Source of the DNA: Candidatus Tayloriibacteriota bacterium
GTDB taxonomy: Bacteria; Patescibacteria; Paceibacteria; UBA9973; UBA6065
DNA: 64,000 bases
Reading direction: 5' to 3'
NCBI GenBank assembly: GCA_016215405.1
Contig: JACRJQ010000002.1
Span: 62,001-126,000, forward strand
Shown here: positions 49,964 to 58,331 of the stretch, piece after piece
How the letters are laid out: each line of letters starts with the position of its first letter
Position numbering within the stretch: the first letter of the stretch is position 1
Program-made: the position numbers and the translations under genes
Notes under the pieces: generated by a model
Seen by the model: the letters and a program-made list of their open reading frames with translations, nothing else
What the model was told of the DNA's origin: nothing
Database searches by the model: none

Positions 49964-51213
49964 AGCCGTCCCTTTCTCCGATCCCTCATCCTTCGCAGCT
50001 TCCTGTGGTATGCGAGCGCGAACCGATGCGCCTCCGCGTTCGCGAGAAGGATCGCCTTTTTGTGCTCCGCTACGATCGCTTCGTCGCCCGCTATTCCCTT
50101 CGGCCTGTGCTTCTCGTCTTTGACCACAGCGACGACAGGGATAGCCAGCCCTCCTTCTCTGAGGACTTTCTCTGCGAGATTGCGCTGCCCCTCGCCACCG
50201 TCTATGACCATGAGGTCGGGACGCCTCCATTCTTTATGCTTGAGGCGGCGCTCCAGTATCTCGCGAAGAGACGCCACGTCGTTATTGCCTATCTCCGGCG
50301 AGAGCTTGAATTTGCGGTACTCCCCCTTGGCGGCTTCGCCGTCGCAGACGACCGTCATGACGCCCGCAGACTCCTTGCCCGACATGTGGGCGGTATCATA
50401 CGCCTCTACGCGAAAGGCTTCGGCGCGCGGCTCTTCTTCCGTACGGCTGAAGCCGTCTACGTCCTCCTTTATGAGAGCGATATCCTGGATATGGTCGAGG
50501 GCGAAAAGCTTCCTCTTCGCCTCCGCCGCCTTCTCGAACTCGCGCTTCTTCGCGTATGAGTCCATCTCCGCTTCGAGGACCTTGCAAAGCTTCTTCTTTT
50601 TTCCTTCAAAGAAGAGGATTATGCGGTCGACGTTCTTCTTGTACTCCGCGACCGCCTCATCGGACGCAGTGTCAGGCGCGAGCCCGATCTGCCTATAGAA
50701 CGTGGCGGTGTATTTCGAAGACGAGTGCCTGTCGATATAGGGGAACATCCTCCTTATTATCTTGAGGGCTTCCCTCAGGGCCGAGCCTGACGTAAAAGGG
50801 CCAAACACCTTGCGCACCCTGAGAAGCTTCTTCTGCCTCTCTACATCGAGCGTCCTGCCGCGGATGGTAAGGATGCGAGGGAACCTCTCGCGGGTAACGA
50901 CCACATAATTCCAGCTCTTGTCGTCCTTTTCCTTCACGTTGTAGTCGGGCCAATGCCTCTTTATGAGATTGGCTTCTGCTATGAGCGCTTCGAGTATGGA
51001 ATCGGTCTCTTGCCACTCTATGGCGTCAGACTTGTAGACCATATCGACCATGCGGGGCCCTCTGGTCGATATCAGGTCCGCCGAAAAATAGCTCCGTACG
51101 CGGTCATAGAGAGACGTGGCTTTGCCTATATAGAGGATCTTCCCTTTCTCTTTCCAGAAATATACGCCTGGCGTATCGGGAAGACCGAGCTTTTCGAACT
51201 CTTGGATAGTCAC
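49960..51213 (-). CDS. uvrC: excinuclease UvrC, short form
   Basis: 417 residues, GTG start. GIY-YIG 3' nuclease domain (TPGVYFWKEKGKILYIGKATSLYDRVRSYF), UVR coil (AKKREFEKAAEAKRKLFAL) and RNase H-like 5' nuclease domain (EAYDTAHMSGKESAG, DLMVIDGGEGQ). The protein ends after that domain, so the C-terminal (HhH)2 DNA-binding part of the ~600-residue enzyme is missing. TACAAT lies 9 nt before the GTG. Confidence 0.93.
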   Translation of the reverse strand: MTIQEFEKLGLPDTPGVYFWKEKGKILYIGKATSLYDRVRSYFSADLISTRGPRMVDMVYKSDAIEWQETDSILEALIAEANLIKRHWPDYNVKEKDDKSWNYVVVTRERFPRILTIRGRTLDVERQKKLLRVRKVFGPFTSGSALREALKIIRRMFPYIDRHSSSKYTATFYRQIGLAPDTASDEAVAEYKKNVDRIILFFEGKKKKLCKVLEAEMDSYAKKREFEKAAEAKRKLFALDHIQDIALIKEDVDGFSRTEEEPRAEAFRVEAYDTAHMSGKESAGVMTVVCDGEAAKGEYRKFKLSPEIGNNDVASLREILERRLKHKEWRRPDLMVIDGGEGQRNLAEKVLREGGLAIPVVAVVKDEKHRPKGIAGDEAIVAEHKKAILLANAEAHRFALAYHRKLRRMRDRRKGRL

Positions 51214-51222
51214 AGGGGATAT

Positions 51223-51228
51223 ATTGTA
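51223..51228 (-). promoter_or_regulatory. -10 box TACAAT, 9 nt before uvrC GTG
   Basis: GTACAAT followed by nine bases and GTG; short or absent leader. The same bases overlap the plus-strand promoter of the 51311 gene. Confidence 0.5.
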
Positions 51229-51251
51229 CTTTCCCTAGCTTGGTGTAAAGT
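51224..51251 (+). promoter_or_regulatory. promoter TTGTAC-N16-TAAAGT
   Basis: Drives the 51311 gene; predicted leader about 53 nt. It overlaps the divergent uvrC promoter. Confidence 0.6.
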
Positions 51252-51310
51252 AAATCCGAAACCCGGCTCTCTCGCAGATCCGGACAACAAAAACCAAAGA
51301 TCCAGCACAG

Positions 51311-51658
51311 ATGAACAACGTCACCTATCCCGGTTATGTCCTGTTGTCAGACGGCGGCAAGCTTACCTTCAAGGCAGCGAGCCACAAGATGGCGGTCGCG
51401 GCGGCGCAGAAAGTCCTCAACCTGCGCACCATGACCATGAAGGCGTTTCGCAAAGCGAAAGCCATCGCCATCTACTTCGGCATCCAGGCGCGCCAGATCT
51501 TCCCCTTCCGCCAGCAGCGCTCGAAAGACGCGCATGCCGACCGGATGCGGAATCGCCAACGGCTGCCCGTGATCGACCACAAGGACGGCATCGACGTCGG
51601 CCGACGGCGGCATTATGTCGCGCCGCAACGCTTCACGGCGATGCTCGCGGCAGCCTAA
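51311..51658 (+). CDS. small basic protein, unknown
   Basis: 115 residues. N-terminal VTYPGYVLLSDGGKLTFKAASHKMA could be a small beta structure, followed by an Arg/Lys-rich part. The promoter (51224) and terminator (51683) support this strand; the reverse strand is also open. Family unknown. Confidence 0.55.
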   Translation: MNNVTYPGYVLLSDGGKLTFKAASHKMAVAAAQKVLNLRTMTMKAFRKAKAIAIYFGIQARQIFPFRQQRSKDAHADRMRNRQRLPVIDHKDGIDVGRRRHYVAPQRFTAMLAAA

Positions 51659-51682
51659 CGTCAGCTCATCTCATCCTTTCGA

Positions 51683-51708
51683 AGCCCCAGCGTACGCTGG
51701 GGCTTTCA
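51683..51708 (+). terminator. terminator after the 51311 gene
   Basis: Stem AAGCCCCAGCG/CGCTGGGGCTT then TTCAAAT. Confidence 0.7.
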
Positions 51709-51727
51709 AATCGCCCGAAGATATGGC

Positions 51728-51756
51728 TTGATATATGATATAAAACGTGCTATAAT
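51728..51756 (+). promoter_or_regulatory. near-consensus promoter TTGATA-N17-TATAAT
   Basis: TTGATA at 51728-51733, TATAAT at 51751-51756, with TGC before it (extended -10). The strongest-looking promoter of the region, serving only a 42-codon ORF or small RNA. Confidence 0.85.
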
Positions 51757-51765
51757 CATGATTGA

Positions 51766-51894
51766 ATGAAAGTTCGACGAAGGACAGTCATAAGACATGC
51801 TTCGACTCTCCTTCCCCGCATCAGACCCGCGGGTAAGAAGATTCTAAGCATGCGTTCCGTGAAAAAGCCGAGAGGCCTTTCCGCGGGATCGTGA
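51766..51894 (+). CDS. 42-residue very basic peptide, unknown
   Basis: MKVRRRTVIRHASTLLPRIR plus 22 residues ending GLSAGS; 13 of 42 residues are Arg or Lys. The ATG is 9 nt after the TATAAT box, so the mRNA would be almost leaderless. A strong hairpin terminator follows the stop by 4 nt. It could be a nucleic-acid-binding or ribosome-associated peptide, or the transcript may be a non-coding RNA of about 160 nt. Confidence 0.45.
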   Translation: MKVRRRTVIRHASTLLPRIRPAGKKILSMRSVKKPRGLSAGS

Positions 51895-51898
51895 GAAC

Positions 51899-51935
51899 GG
51901 ACGGGCCGCGCTTCGCGCGGCCCGTCCTTGCCCTT
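51899..51935 (+). terminator. strong hairpin terminator
   Basis: Stem GGACGGGCCGCGC/GCGCGGCCCGTCC with a TTCG-like loop, then TTGCCCTTTAT. Confidence 0.75.
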
Positions 51936-52004
51936 TATATTCTCTTTATCTGCTTCCGATAAGATAGAGACGAGCTTTCACAACCCTTAAACCCGCTCTT
52001 TAAC

Positions 52005-52265
52005 ATGGTCTATCCTGACTCTGGCATGGAATACATGGAGAGGAAGCCTCTCCTTTTGCGCACTGTCGCTTGGTTCTCGACGGGAGCCGTCCTGTTCGCA
52101 GGCGGCCTCGCTTCGCTCTGCGAGGGATGGTTCGGAAACGAAACTTCCCTCGCGTCGCTTCTCGCAGGCATCCTCACCGGCCTGGTGGGCGCATATTACC
52201 TGAACCGCTACAGCCAGCGGAAATTCCAAGACGGAGGAGGCCGCATCAGGCGCAAGAAGCGCTGA
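52005..52265 (+). CDS. small membrane protein, unknown
   Basis: 86 residues (the fifth-codon-region ATG at MEYMERK is an alternative start). Two membrane spans: VAWFSTGAVLFAGGLASL and LASLLAGILTGLVGAYYL; basic tail GGRIRRKKR. Terminator at 52286. Family unknown. Confidence 0.6.
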   Translation: MVYPDSGMEYMERKPLLLRTVAWFSTGAVLFAGGLASLCEGWFGNETSLASLLAGILTGLVGAYYLNRYSQRKFQDGGGRIRRKKR

Positions 52266-52285
52266 CCCCGGCCCCCCCCGGATCG

Positions 52286-52319
52286 AAGCGAGCTTTCGAA
52301 AGGACGCTCGCTTTTTTAT
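52286..52319 (+). terminator. terminator between convergent genes
   Basis: Stem AGCGAGC/GCTCGCT then TTTTTTATT, next to the uvrA stop at 52324. Confidence 0.8.
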
Positions 52320-52323
52320 TGGC

Positions 52324-54942
52324 CTAGCCCTTCTTCAAGATCTTCTTGAGGTACTTTCCCGTATGGCTCTTCTCGTTCCTGGCGACGTCTTCCGGCGTCC
52401 CTTTCGCGACTATCTGTCCGCCTCCCTCCCCGCCTTCAGGACCCATGTCGATCACGTAATCGGCGCACTTGATGAGGTCGAGGTTGTGCTCGATCACGAT
52501 CACAGTGTTGCCGTGGTCTACGAGCTTTTGGAGTATCTCTATGAGCTTTCTCACATCTTCGTAGTGAAGGCCGACCGTAGGCTCGTCGAGGAGATAGACG
52601 GTGCGGTGGGTGTCGGGCCTGTAAAGCTCCGAAGATATCTTTACTCGCTGAGCCTCGCCTCCCGAAAGGGTCGTCGCCGACTGCCCGAGCTCGAGATATC
52701 CGAGACCCACATCAGAGAGAGTCCTCATTCGGTCGTATATCGCCGGAATGTCTTCGAAGAACCTGAGGCTCTCTTCGACCGTCATCTGGAGCACCTCGTA
52801 GACGTTCTTTCCTTTGTACTCGATCTCGAGGGTCTCCTTTTGGAACCTCTTCCCCTGGCAGACCTCGCAGGGCACGTAGACCGTAGGGAGAAAATGCATC
52901 TCGACGGCTATCTCTCCGTTTCCTTGGCATGCCTCGCAACGGCCGCCTTTGACGTTGAAGGAGAATCGGTTCGACTTCCAGCCTCGAGCTCGGGCCTCTG
53001 TAGTCTCCGCGAAGAGGTCGCGCACGAACGTCCAGGCGCCGGTATAAGTCATCGGATTGGATCGCGGCGTCCTGCCTATGGGCGATTGGTCTATGAGTAT
53101 GGTGCGAGAGACGTATTCGGTCCCGGTGAAAGACGCGGCGTTGAAGACCTCGTTCGTCCTGTGCCTCTTCTCGAGCCTGCCCTGGAGGTTCTTATGGATT
53201 ATCTCGTAGAGGAACGAGGACTTTCCCGACCCCGAGACGCCCGTCACGCAGACGAGCTTGGCGAGAGGGATATCGGCATTGAGGTTCTTTATATTGAAGA
53301 TATTGCCTCCGCGTACGGATAACTTTCCCTTGTCGTGGTTTCGGCGGGCGTCGGGAAGGTCGACCTTCATCTCGCCTCGCAGGTACGCGAGCGTAAGCGA
53401 TTCCGACTTATTGTCTTTGGCCGTGAGCAAAGGCTCGAGATAGTCAGCGACGACGACGTTGCCGCCATGGATGCCCGCGCCTGGCCCGATATCGACGATG
53501 TAGTCGGACGCGAAGATGGTGTCCTCGTCATGCTCGACCACGAGGATGGTGTTGCCGAGGTCGCGGAGGTTTAGAAGCGTCTTTATGAGACGGTCGTTAT
53601 CGCGCTGATGCAGGCCGATGGTCGGCTCGTCGAGGACATAGAGCGCTCCGACGAGTCCCGATCCCAGCTGGGACGCGAGCCTGATGCGCTGGGCCTCGCC
53701 TCCGGAGAGCGTATGGGCGCGGCGGTCGAGCGTGAGGTAGTCGATCCCTACGTCGAGCATGAACTTGAGGCGAGACTCTATCTCGCGCAAGACCACTTTC
53801 GCTATGCTCTTCTCCTTTTCGGAGAGCTCGATGTCGGCGAAATATCCGAAAGCGTCCGATATAGACATCCTTACCACGTCTACGATCGACCTCCCTCCGA
53901 TAAGGACGTGAAGCGCCTCCTCGCGCAGCCTCGCCCCTTTGCATGCGTCGCAGGGCTCGTCGCCGAAGATGTATTTGGTCCCAAGGCCGTTACAGGTCGG
54001 ACAAGCGCCGTAGGGCGAGTTGAACGAGAAGAGGCGCGGTTCGACCTCTGGATACGCGTATCCGTCGTACGGACACATGAATTTTACCGACATGAGGCGC
54101 TCGCCCTTAGGCTCGTCTATCTTGATGAGCCCTCCCGACTCGTGTATGGAGCGTTCGACCGCCTCGGAGAGCCTCTCGCGCACGCCCTTCGGATCGTTCT
54201 TGAATTCGCTTATGTAGAACTCGTCGACGAGGAGGTCGATGTCGTGCTTCTTGTTCTTGTCGAGCTCGATCCTCTCACGGAGCTTCTTTACCTGGCCGTC
54301 GACCTTCACGGTCTCGTAGCCTTTGCCGAGATAGTCGTAGAGCATCTGGTAGTATTCCCCCTTTCGCCCGACCACGAGCGGCGCGAATATTCGGACCTTA
54401 TCCTTGTCGACAGGGACCCCCATGACCTTCACCCCTTTATCGCCGGCTCTGTCCGCCTTGGCATGGGTAACGCTCTCGATTATGGTCTCGAGTATCTCTT
54501 CGTTAGAGAGCCTCTTTATCTCGCGGTCGCAGATGAGGCAGTGCGGCCTCCCGACGCGGGCGAAGAGAACTCGGAGATAGTCGTATATCTCGGTGATAGT
54601 GGCGACCGTCGAGCGCGGATTGTTCGAGCGGGATTTCTGGTCTATGGATATGGCCGGAGAAAGCCCCGCTATCTCGTCGACGTCGGGCTTTTGCATCTGG
54701 CGAAGGAACTGTCGAGCATACGAGGAGAGCGATTCGACGTAGCGGCGCTGCCCTTCGGCGAAGATGGTATCGAAGGCGAGAGACGACTTTCCCGACCCAG
54801 AAAGGCCTGTGAACACGACCATCTTGTTGCGAGGCATCTCGACCGTTATGTTCTTGAGGTTGTGGGTGCGCGCTCCCTTTACGACGAGCTTGTCGGCTCC
54901 CGGATTAAAGTCGGCTTTCGAGGTCTTTTTGGCGGCAGACAT
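52324..54942 (-). CDS. uvrA: excinuclease UvrA
   Basis: 872 residues, damage-recognition ATPase. Two ABC modules: Walker A GLSGSGKSS near residue 45 and GVSGSGKSS in the second half, signatures LSGGEAQRIRLA and LSGGEAQRVKIS, zinc fingers with CPTC/CDAC and CEACQGNG...CEVCQGKR. Slightly shorter than the ~940-residue norm. uvrB (56244) and uvrC (49960) are in the same window but not in one operon. Confidence 0.97.
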   Translation of the reverse strand: MSAAKKTSKADFNPGADKLVVKGARTHNLKNITVEMPRNKMVVFTGLSGSGKSSLAFDTIFAEGQRRYVESLSSYARQFLRQMQKPDVDEIAGLSPAISIDQKSRSNNPRSTVATITEIYDYLRVLFARVGRPHCLICDREIKRLSNEEILETIIESVTHAKADRAGDKGVKVMGVPVDKDKVRIFAPLVVGRKGEYYQMLYDYLGKGYETVKVDGQVKKLRERIELDKNKKHDIDLLVDEFYISEFKNDPKGVRERLSEAVERSIHESGGLIKIDEPKGERLMSVKFMCPYDGYAYPEVEPRLFSFNSPYGACPTCNGLGTKYIFGDEPCDACKGARLREEALHVLIGGRSIVDVVRMSISDAFGYFADIELSEKEKSIAKVVLREIESRLKFMLDVGIDYLTLDRRAHTLSGGEAQRIRLASQLGSGLVGALYVLDEPTIGLHQRDNDRLIKTLLNLRDLGNTILVVEHDEDTIFASDYIVDIGPGAGIHGGNVVVADYLEPLLTAKDNKSESLTLAYLRGEMKVDLPDARRNHDKGKLSVRGGNIFNIKNLNADIPLAKLVCVTGVSGSGKSSFLYEIIHKNLQGRLEKRHRTNEVFNAASFTGTEYVSRTILIDQSPIGRTPRSNPMTYTGAWTFVRDLFAETTEARARGWKSNRFSFNVKGGRCEACQGNGEIAVEMHFLPTVYVPCEVCQGKRFQKETLEIEYKGKNVYEVLQMTVEESLRFFEDIPAIYDRMRTLSDVGLGYLELGQSATTLSGGEAQRVKISSELYRPDTHRTVYLLDEPTVGLHYEDVRKLIEILQKLVDHGNTVIVIEHNLDLIKCADYVIDMGPEGGEGGGQIVAKGTPEDVARNEKSHTGKYLKKILKKG

Positions 54943-54948
54943 GGCAGA

Positions 54949-54954
54949 TATATA
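54949..54954 (-). promoter_or_regulatory. -10 box TATATA, 6 nt before uvrA ATG
   Basis: CCTATATA-TCTGCC-ATG. Just upstream an inverted repeat CCCCAGG/CCTGGGG (54963-54983) covers the spacer region and could bind a regulator. Confidence 0.5.
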
Positions 54955-55059
54955 GGTTTCTCCCCCAGGATGGGTACCTGGGGTTAGTACGGAGAGTCTA
55001 GCAGATTAAGGTCTCGATTTCCATACTGCTCGCCGTTCTAGACCCCAAACAAAGATTCA

Positions 55060-55135
55060 GACACTTTCTCTCCCCACTCCCTCTTCCACCACCCCACCAC
55101 CCCCTTTTTCCTCTCACTTTCTCTTCTCCTCCCAA
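55060..55135. other. strand-asymmetric pyrimidine/purine tract
   Basis: About 75 nt almost free of G on the plus strand (runs such as CACCACCCCACCACCCCC). The minus strand, which is the direction of uvrA transcription, is purine-rich with G runs that could form a triplex or two-layer G-quadruplex. No gene is seen in 54985-55140. Confidence 0.55.
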
Positions 55136-55145
55136 AAAGATCCGC

Positions 55146-55181
55146 GCTAAAAACAGTATCATATATGATACTGTTTTTAGC
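55146..55181. repeat. palindromic repeat copy 3 (36 nt)
   Basis: The identical 34-nt core (55147-55180) plus one G/C pair. It lies 39 nt past the alpha/beta hydrolase stop. Confidence 0.9.
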
Positions 55182-55219
55182 CCTCTATTCGACGACCCCC
55201 CAGGCGGATCAGGTTCAAG

Positions 55220-55837
55220 CTAGACGAGCGATTTGATGTCGCGGACAAGCTCGGGGAAATGCTCCTGCCTGAAATGTCCTCCCTCTTTGAATATGACAAG
55301 CTTTGCCTTAGGAAGCAGCTTCGCATATCTTCTCGCGTGAGAAAGCGGAACCACCTTATCATCCTCGCTTTGATAGATAGATACCTTAGGAACTTGATTT
55401 TCGAGCCTTCGAAGAGATTTCGGTAGGACCCAACCTGAAATCGCATCGGCCCCCTTATCTTTTTGAGAAAAATAAGGCGCGACAAGATAAAGAGCCCTCG
55501 CGCGCACGGGCAATGCGTTCTCGCTAAGATAACGAGCGAGAAATATGCCTCCAAGGGAATGCCCCACGAGCGTAACGCCGTCTTCAGCGAACTTTAACGC
55601 CTTATCGAACCACACTTTCCATTCCTCATACCTCGCATGGATCGCCAGCGGCATTTTGGGAGCGAGCACTTCAAATCCTTCTCCGAGATCGGACTGAAGA
55701 TTATCCTTCCATCTCTTCGTACCGACAGGTAGAAGATCCTCTTTTTCGATGCCTTCCTTTTTGAGAGCCGCGAAAAATTTTTGCCGCGACTCATAAAAGT
55801 CGCCGCCGTGTATGACGATGAGCTGGCGCTTCTTCAT
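55220..55837 (-). CDS. alpha/beta hydrolase
   Basis: 205 residues. Nucleophile elbow GHSLGG (Ser about 95), acid in SEDDKVVP, His in EGGHFRQEHFP, and an N-terminal VIHGGDF oxyanion region: a RBBP9/YdeN-like serine hydrolase. Substrate unknown. Base composition is a little AT-richer than its neighbours. It follows the CheY-like gene by 1 nt, so both share the promoter at 56236. Confidence 0.85.
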   Translation of the reverse strand: MKKRQLIVIHGGDFYESRQKFFAALKKEGIEKEDLLPVGTKRWKDNLQSDLGEGFEVLAPKMPLAIHARYEEWKVWFDKALKFAEDGVTLVGHSLGGIFLARYLSENALPVRARALYLVAPYFSQKDKGADAISGWVLPKSLRRLENQVPKVSIYQSEDDKVVPLSHARRYAKLLPKAKLVIFKEGGHFRQEHFPELVRDIKSLV

Positions 55838-55838
55838 C

Positions 55839-56228
55839 TTACTTAGCCGCTATCTTCTCTATCTCAGGGACGATCTCGTCGAGGCCGACCGCAGCCTTTA
55901 CGATGAACTTCGCGGCTCCGAGCTCCTTGGCTCTCTGTATCTCTTTCTCCTGGCCCAAGTTCGAGAGCACGAGGACAGGGATGTGCCTGGTCTCTGCGTT
56001 CTCCTTGAGCCTCTTCAATATCTCGAGCCCGTCGAGATTCGGCATGAGGAGGTCGAGTATGACGATGTCGGGCTTCTCCGCCTTCACGGCGTCGACCGCC
56101 TTTGCCCCATCGGTGACCTGCACGAGCTTGGCGCCCGTCTCGCTCATGCGCTTCTCGATAAGCGATACGAGGAATTTATCGTCCTCGACCCAGACTATCT
56201 TGGCTCCGTTCAGATTGTTCTCTTTCAT
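55839..56228 (-). CDS. single-domain response regulator (CheY-like)
   Basis: 129 residues. Receiver hallmarks: acidic pair in VWVEDDKF, phospho-Asp in IVILDLLMPNLDG, Thr/Ser in VLVLSNLG, Lys in FIVKAA. No output domain. It could be phosphorylated by the histidine kinase at 963-2657, which has no partner beside it; that pairing is an inference. Confidence 0.93.
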   Translation of the reverse strand: MKENNLNGAKIVWVEDDKFLVSLIEKRMSETGAKLVQVTDGAKAVDAVKAEKPDIVILDLLMPNLDGLEILKRLKENAETRHIPVLVLSNLGQEKEIQRAKELGAAKFIVKAAVGLDEIVPEIEKIAAK

Positions 56229-56235
56229 GGCGTTA

Positions 56236-56241
56236 AGTATA
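56236..56241 (-). promoter_or_regulatory. -10 box TATACT, 7 nt before ATG
   Basis: GGTTATACT-TAACGCC-ATG of the CheY-like gene; leaderless arrangement. Confidence 0.6.
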
Positions 56242-56243
56242 AC

Positions 56244-58325
56244 CTATTCCGAATCCCGTTTTTTCCCCGACAGCCTCTTCGACTTGTCGACCTTCGGCTT
56301 TACCGGCTCAAGGCCCGCGAGCTTGTCATAGAGGGCTGAGATCTCGTCTCGCAGTATTGCGGCGGTCTCGAAGTCGAGCACCTTTACGGCCTCGTTCATC
56401 GCAGCCTCCTTCTTCTGTATGACCGCCTTAGGATCTTTCGCGAATTCGACCTCGTCTATGCGCAGCTCCTCCGCCACGGCCTTCTTGTGCTCCGTCTGAA
56501 GCTGGTCGGTGATGTCTTTGATAGCCTTCATGATCGTCTTCGGCGTGATGCCGTGCTTCTCGTTGTGCGCCTCCTGTATCGCGCGGCGACGGTTCGTCTC
56601 TTTGACCGCGCGCTCTACGGATCCAGTCATGACGTCGGCATATATGAGGACCCGGCCCTCGACGTTTCGCGCGGCGCGACCGATGATCTGGATAAGAGAC
56701 GTCTCTGAGCGCAAAAAACCCTCCTTGTCGGCGTCGAGGATGCCGATGAGCGCGACCTCGGGCAGGTCGAGGCCTTCTCGCAATAGGTTTACTCCCACGA
56801 GCACGTCGAACTTCCCGCGGCGGAATTCCGTGAGTATGTTTATGCGGTCGATCGTCTTTATGTCGCTGTGGAGATATTCGGACTTGATCTTCCTCTCTTT
56901 GAGGTAATCGACGAGATCCTCGGCCATCTTCTTCGTGAGAGTCGTGAGGATGACGCGGAAGCCCGCTTTGATGGTCTTCTCCGCCTCCGCGATGGAGTCG
57001 GCGATCTGGCCCTTGAAAGCGCCCTTCTCGGTGACGGGGCGTATCTCGACTACCGGATCGAGGAGGCCTGTCGGACGGATGACCTGCTCGACGACCTGGG
57101 TGCTATTCTCCTTCTCGAAAGCGCCCGGCGTCGCCGATGTGTAGATGGCCTGACCGACCCTCTCTTCGAACTCTTCGAATCGCAACGGCCTATTATCCTG
57201 CGCCGAAGGGAGCCTGAATCCGTGCTCCACCAAGGTCTTTTTGCGCGATTGGTCGCCCGCGAACATGCCTCCGAGCTGGGGTATCGTGACGTGCGATTCG
57301 TCTATCACCGTAAGAAAATCAGGAGAGCCGTCAGGCTTTCGCGGGAAATACGAGAGGAGCGTGTCAGGCGGCTCTCCCGGAAGCTTTCCCGAAAAATGCC
57401 TCGAATAGTTCTCGATTCCCGAGCAATATCCGACCTCTCGGATCATGGCGAGGTCGTAATTCGTGCGGCGCTTTAGGCGCTCCGCTTCGAGAAGCTTACC
57501 TTCGGCTTGGAGCTCTTTGAGCCTTGCCTCGAGCTCGGCCTTTATGGTCTTAAATGCCCTCTCCGCTTCCTCTTTTTCGGTGATGAAGTGCTTGGCCGGG
57601 AAAAGGAAAAAAGCGTCGAGCTCCTTTTGTAGCGCGCGGGTGACCGGATCGATCTGATCGATGCGGCCTATGGAATCGCCTTCGAACGATATCCTGTAGA
57701 CGACCTTGTCGTTCACCGGCATCACTTCGATCATGTTCCCCACCGCTCGAAGCGTCCCCGGCTCGAGATCGGCGTTCGTCCTCTCGAAATGGATCCCTAT
57801 CATGCGGCGGATCATCTCCGCCCTGTCGGCCTTCATCCCCTTTTTCACTTTGAGATTCACCTTCTCGTAGTTCTCCGGTGAGCCGAGACCGTAGATACAA
57901 GAGACGGAGGCGACGATTATCACGTCCTTGCGCGTGAGGAGCGCCTGAGTCGAGGCGTGTCGCAGCCTCTCTATCTCCTCGTTTATCATCGACTCTTTCT
58001 CGATATAGGTGTCGGTCACCGGCATATAGGCTTCCGGCTGATAGTAGTCGTAATACGATACGAAATAATGGACGGCGTTCTCCGGAAAGAACTCCCTGTA
58101 CTCCTGCGCGAGCTGGGCGGCCAAGGTCTTGTTGTGGGCGATGACGAGGGTAGGCTTTCCTATCTGAGCGATGACGTTCGCGGCGGTGAACGTCTTTCCC
58201 GAGCCCGTCACGCCCAAGAGGGTCTGATGGCGCGCGCCCGACCTAAGCCCCTTTACGAGAGACTCTATCGCTTTGGGCTGGTCGCCCGCTGGCCGAAACT
58301 GCGTATTTATCTTGAACGCTTGCAT
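56244..58325 (-). CDS. uvrB: excinuclease UvrB
   Basis: A 693-residue helicase-like damage verifier. Walker A GVTGSGKT, beta-hairpin region SYYDYYQPEAYMP, motif DESH, helicase motif VLVGVNLLREGLDLPEV and a C-terminal UVR segment (AMNEAVKVLDFETAAILRDEIS) that binds UvrC. Full length. Confidence 0.98.
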   Translation of the reverse strand: MQAFKINTQFRPAGDQPKAIESLVKGLRSGARHQTLLGVTGSGKTFTAANVIAQIGKPTLVIAHNKTLAAQLAQEYREFFPENAVHYFVSYYDYYQPEAYMPVTDTYIEKESMINEEIERLRHASTQALLTRKDVIIVASVSCIYGLGSPENYEKVNLKVKKGMKADRAEMIRRMIGIHFERTNADLEPGTLRAVGNMIEVMPVNDKVVYRISFEGDSIGRIDQIDPVTRALQKELDAFFLFPAKHFITEKEEAERAFKTIKAELEARLKELQAEGKLLEAERLKRRTNYDLAMIREVGYCSGIENYSRHFSGKLPGEPPDTLLSYFPRKPDGSPDFLTVIDESHVTIPQLGGMFAGDQSRKKTLVEHGFRLPSAQDNRPLRFEEFEERVGQAIYTSATPGAFEKENSTQVVEQVIRPTGLLDPVVEIRPVTEKGAFKGQIADSIAEAEKTIKAGFRVILTTLTKKMAEDLVDYLKERKIKSEYLHSDIKTIDRINILTEFRRGKFDVLVGVNLLREGLDLPEVALIGILDADKEGFLRSETSLIQIIGRAARNVEGRVLIYADVMTGSVERAVKETNRRRAIQEAHNEKHGITPKTIMKAIKDITDQLQTEHKKAVAEELRIDEVEFAKDPKAVIQKKEAAMNEAVKVLDFETAAILRDEISALYDKLAGLEPVKPKVDKSKRLSGKKRDSE

Positions 58326-58331
58326 GTGAGG

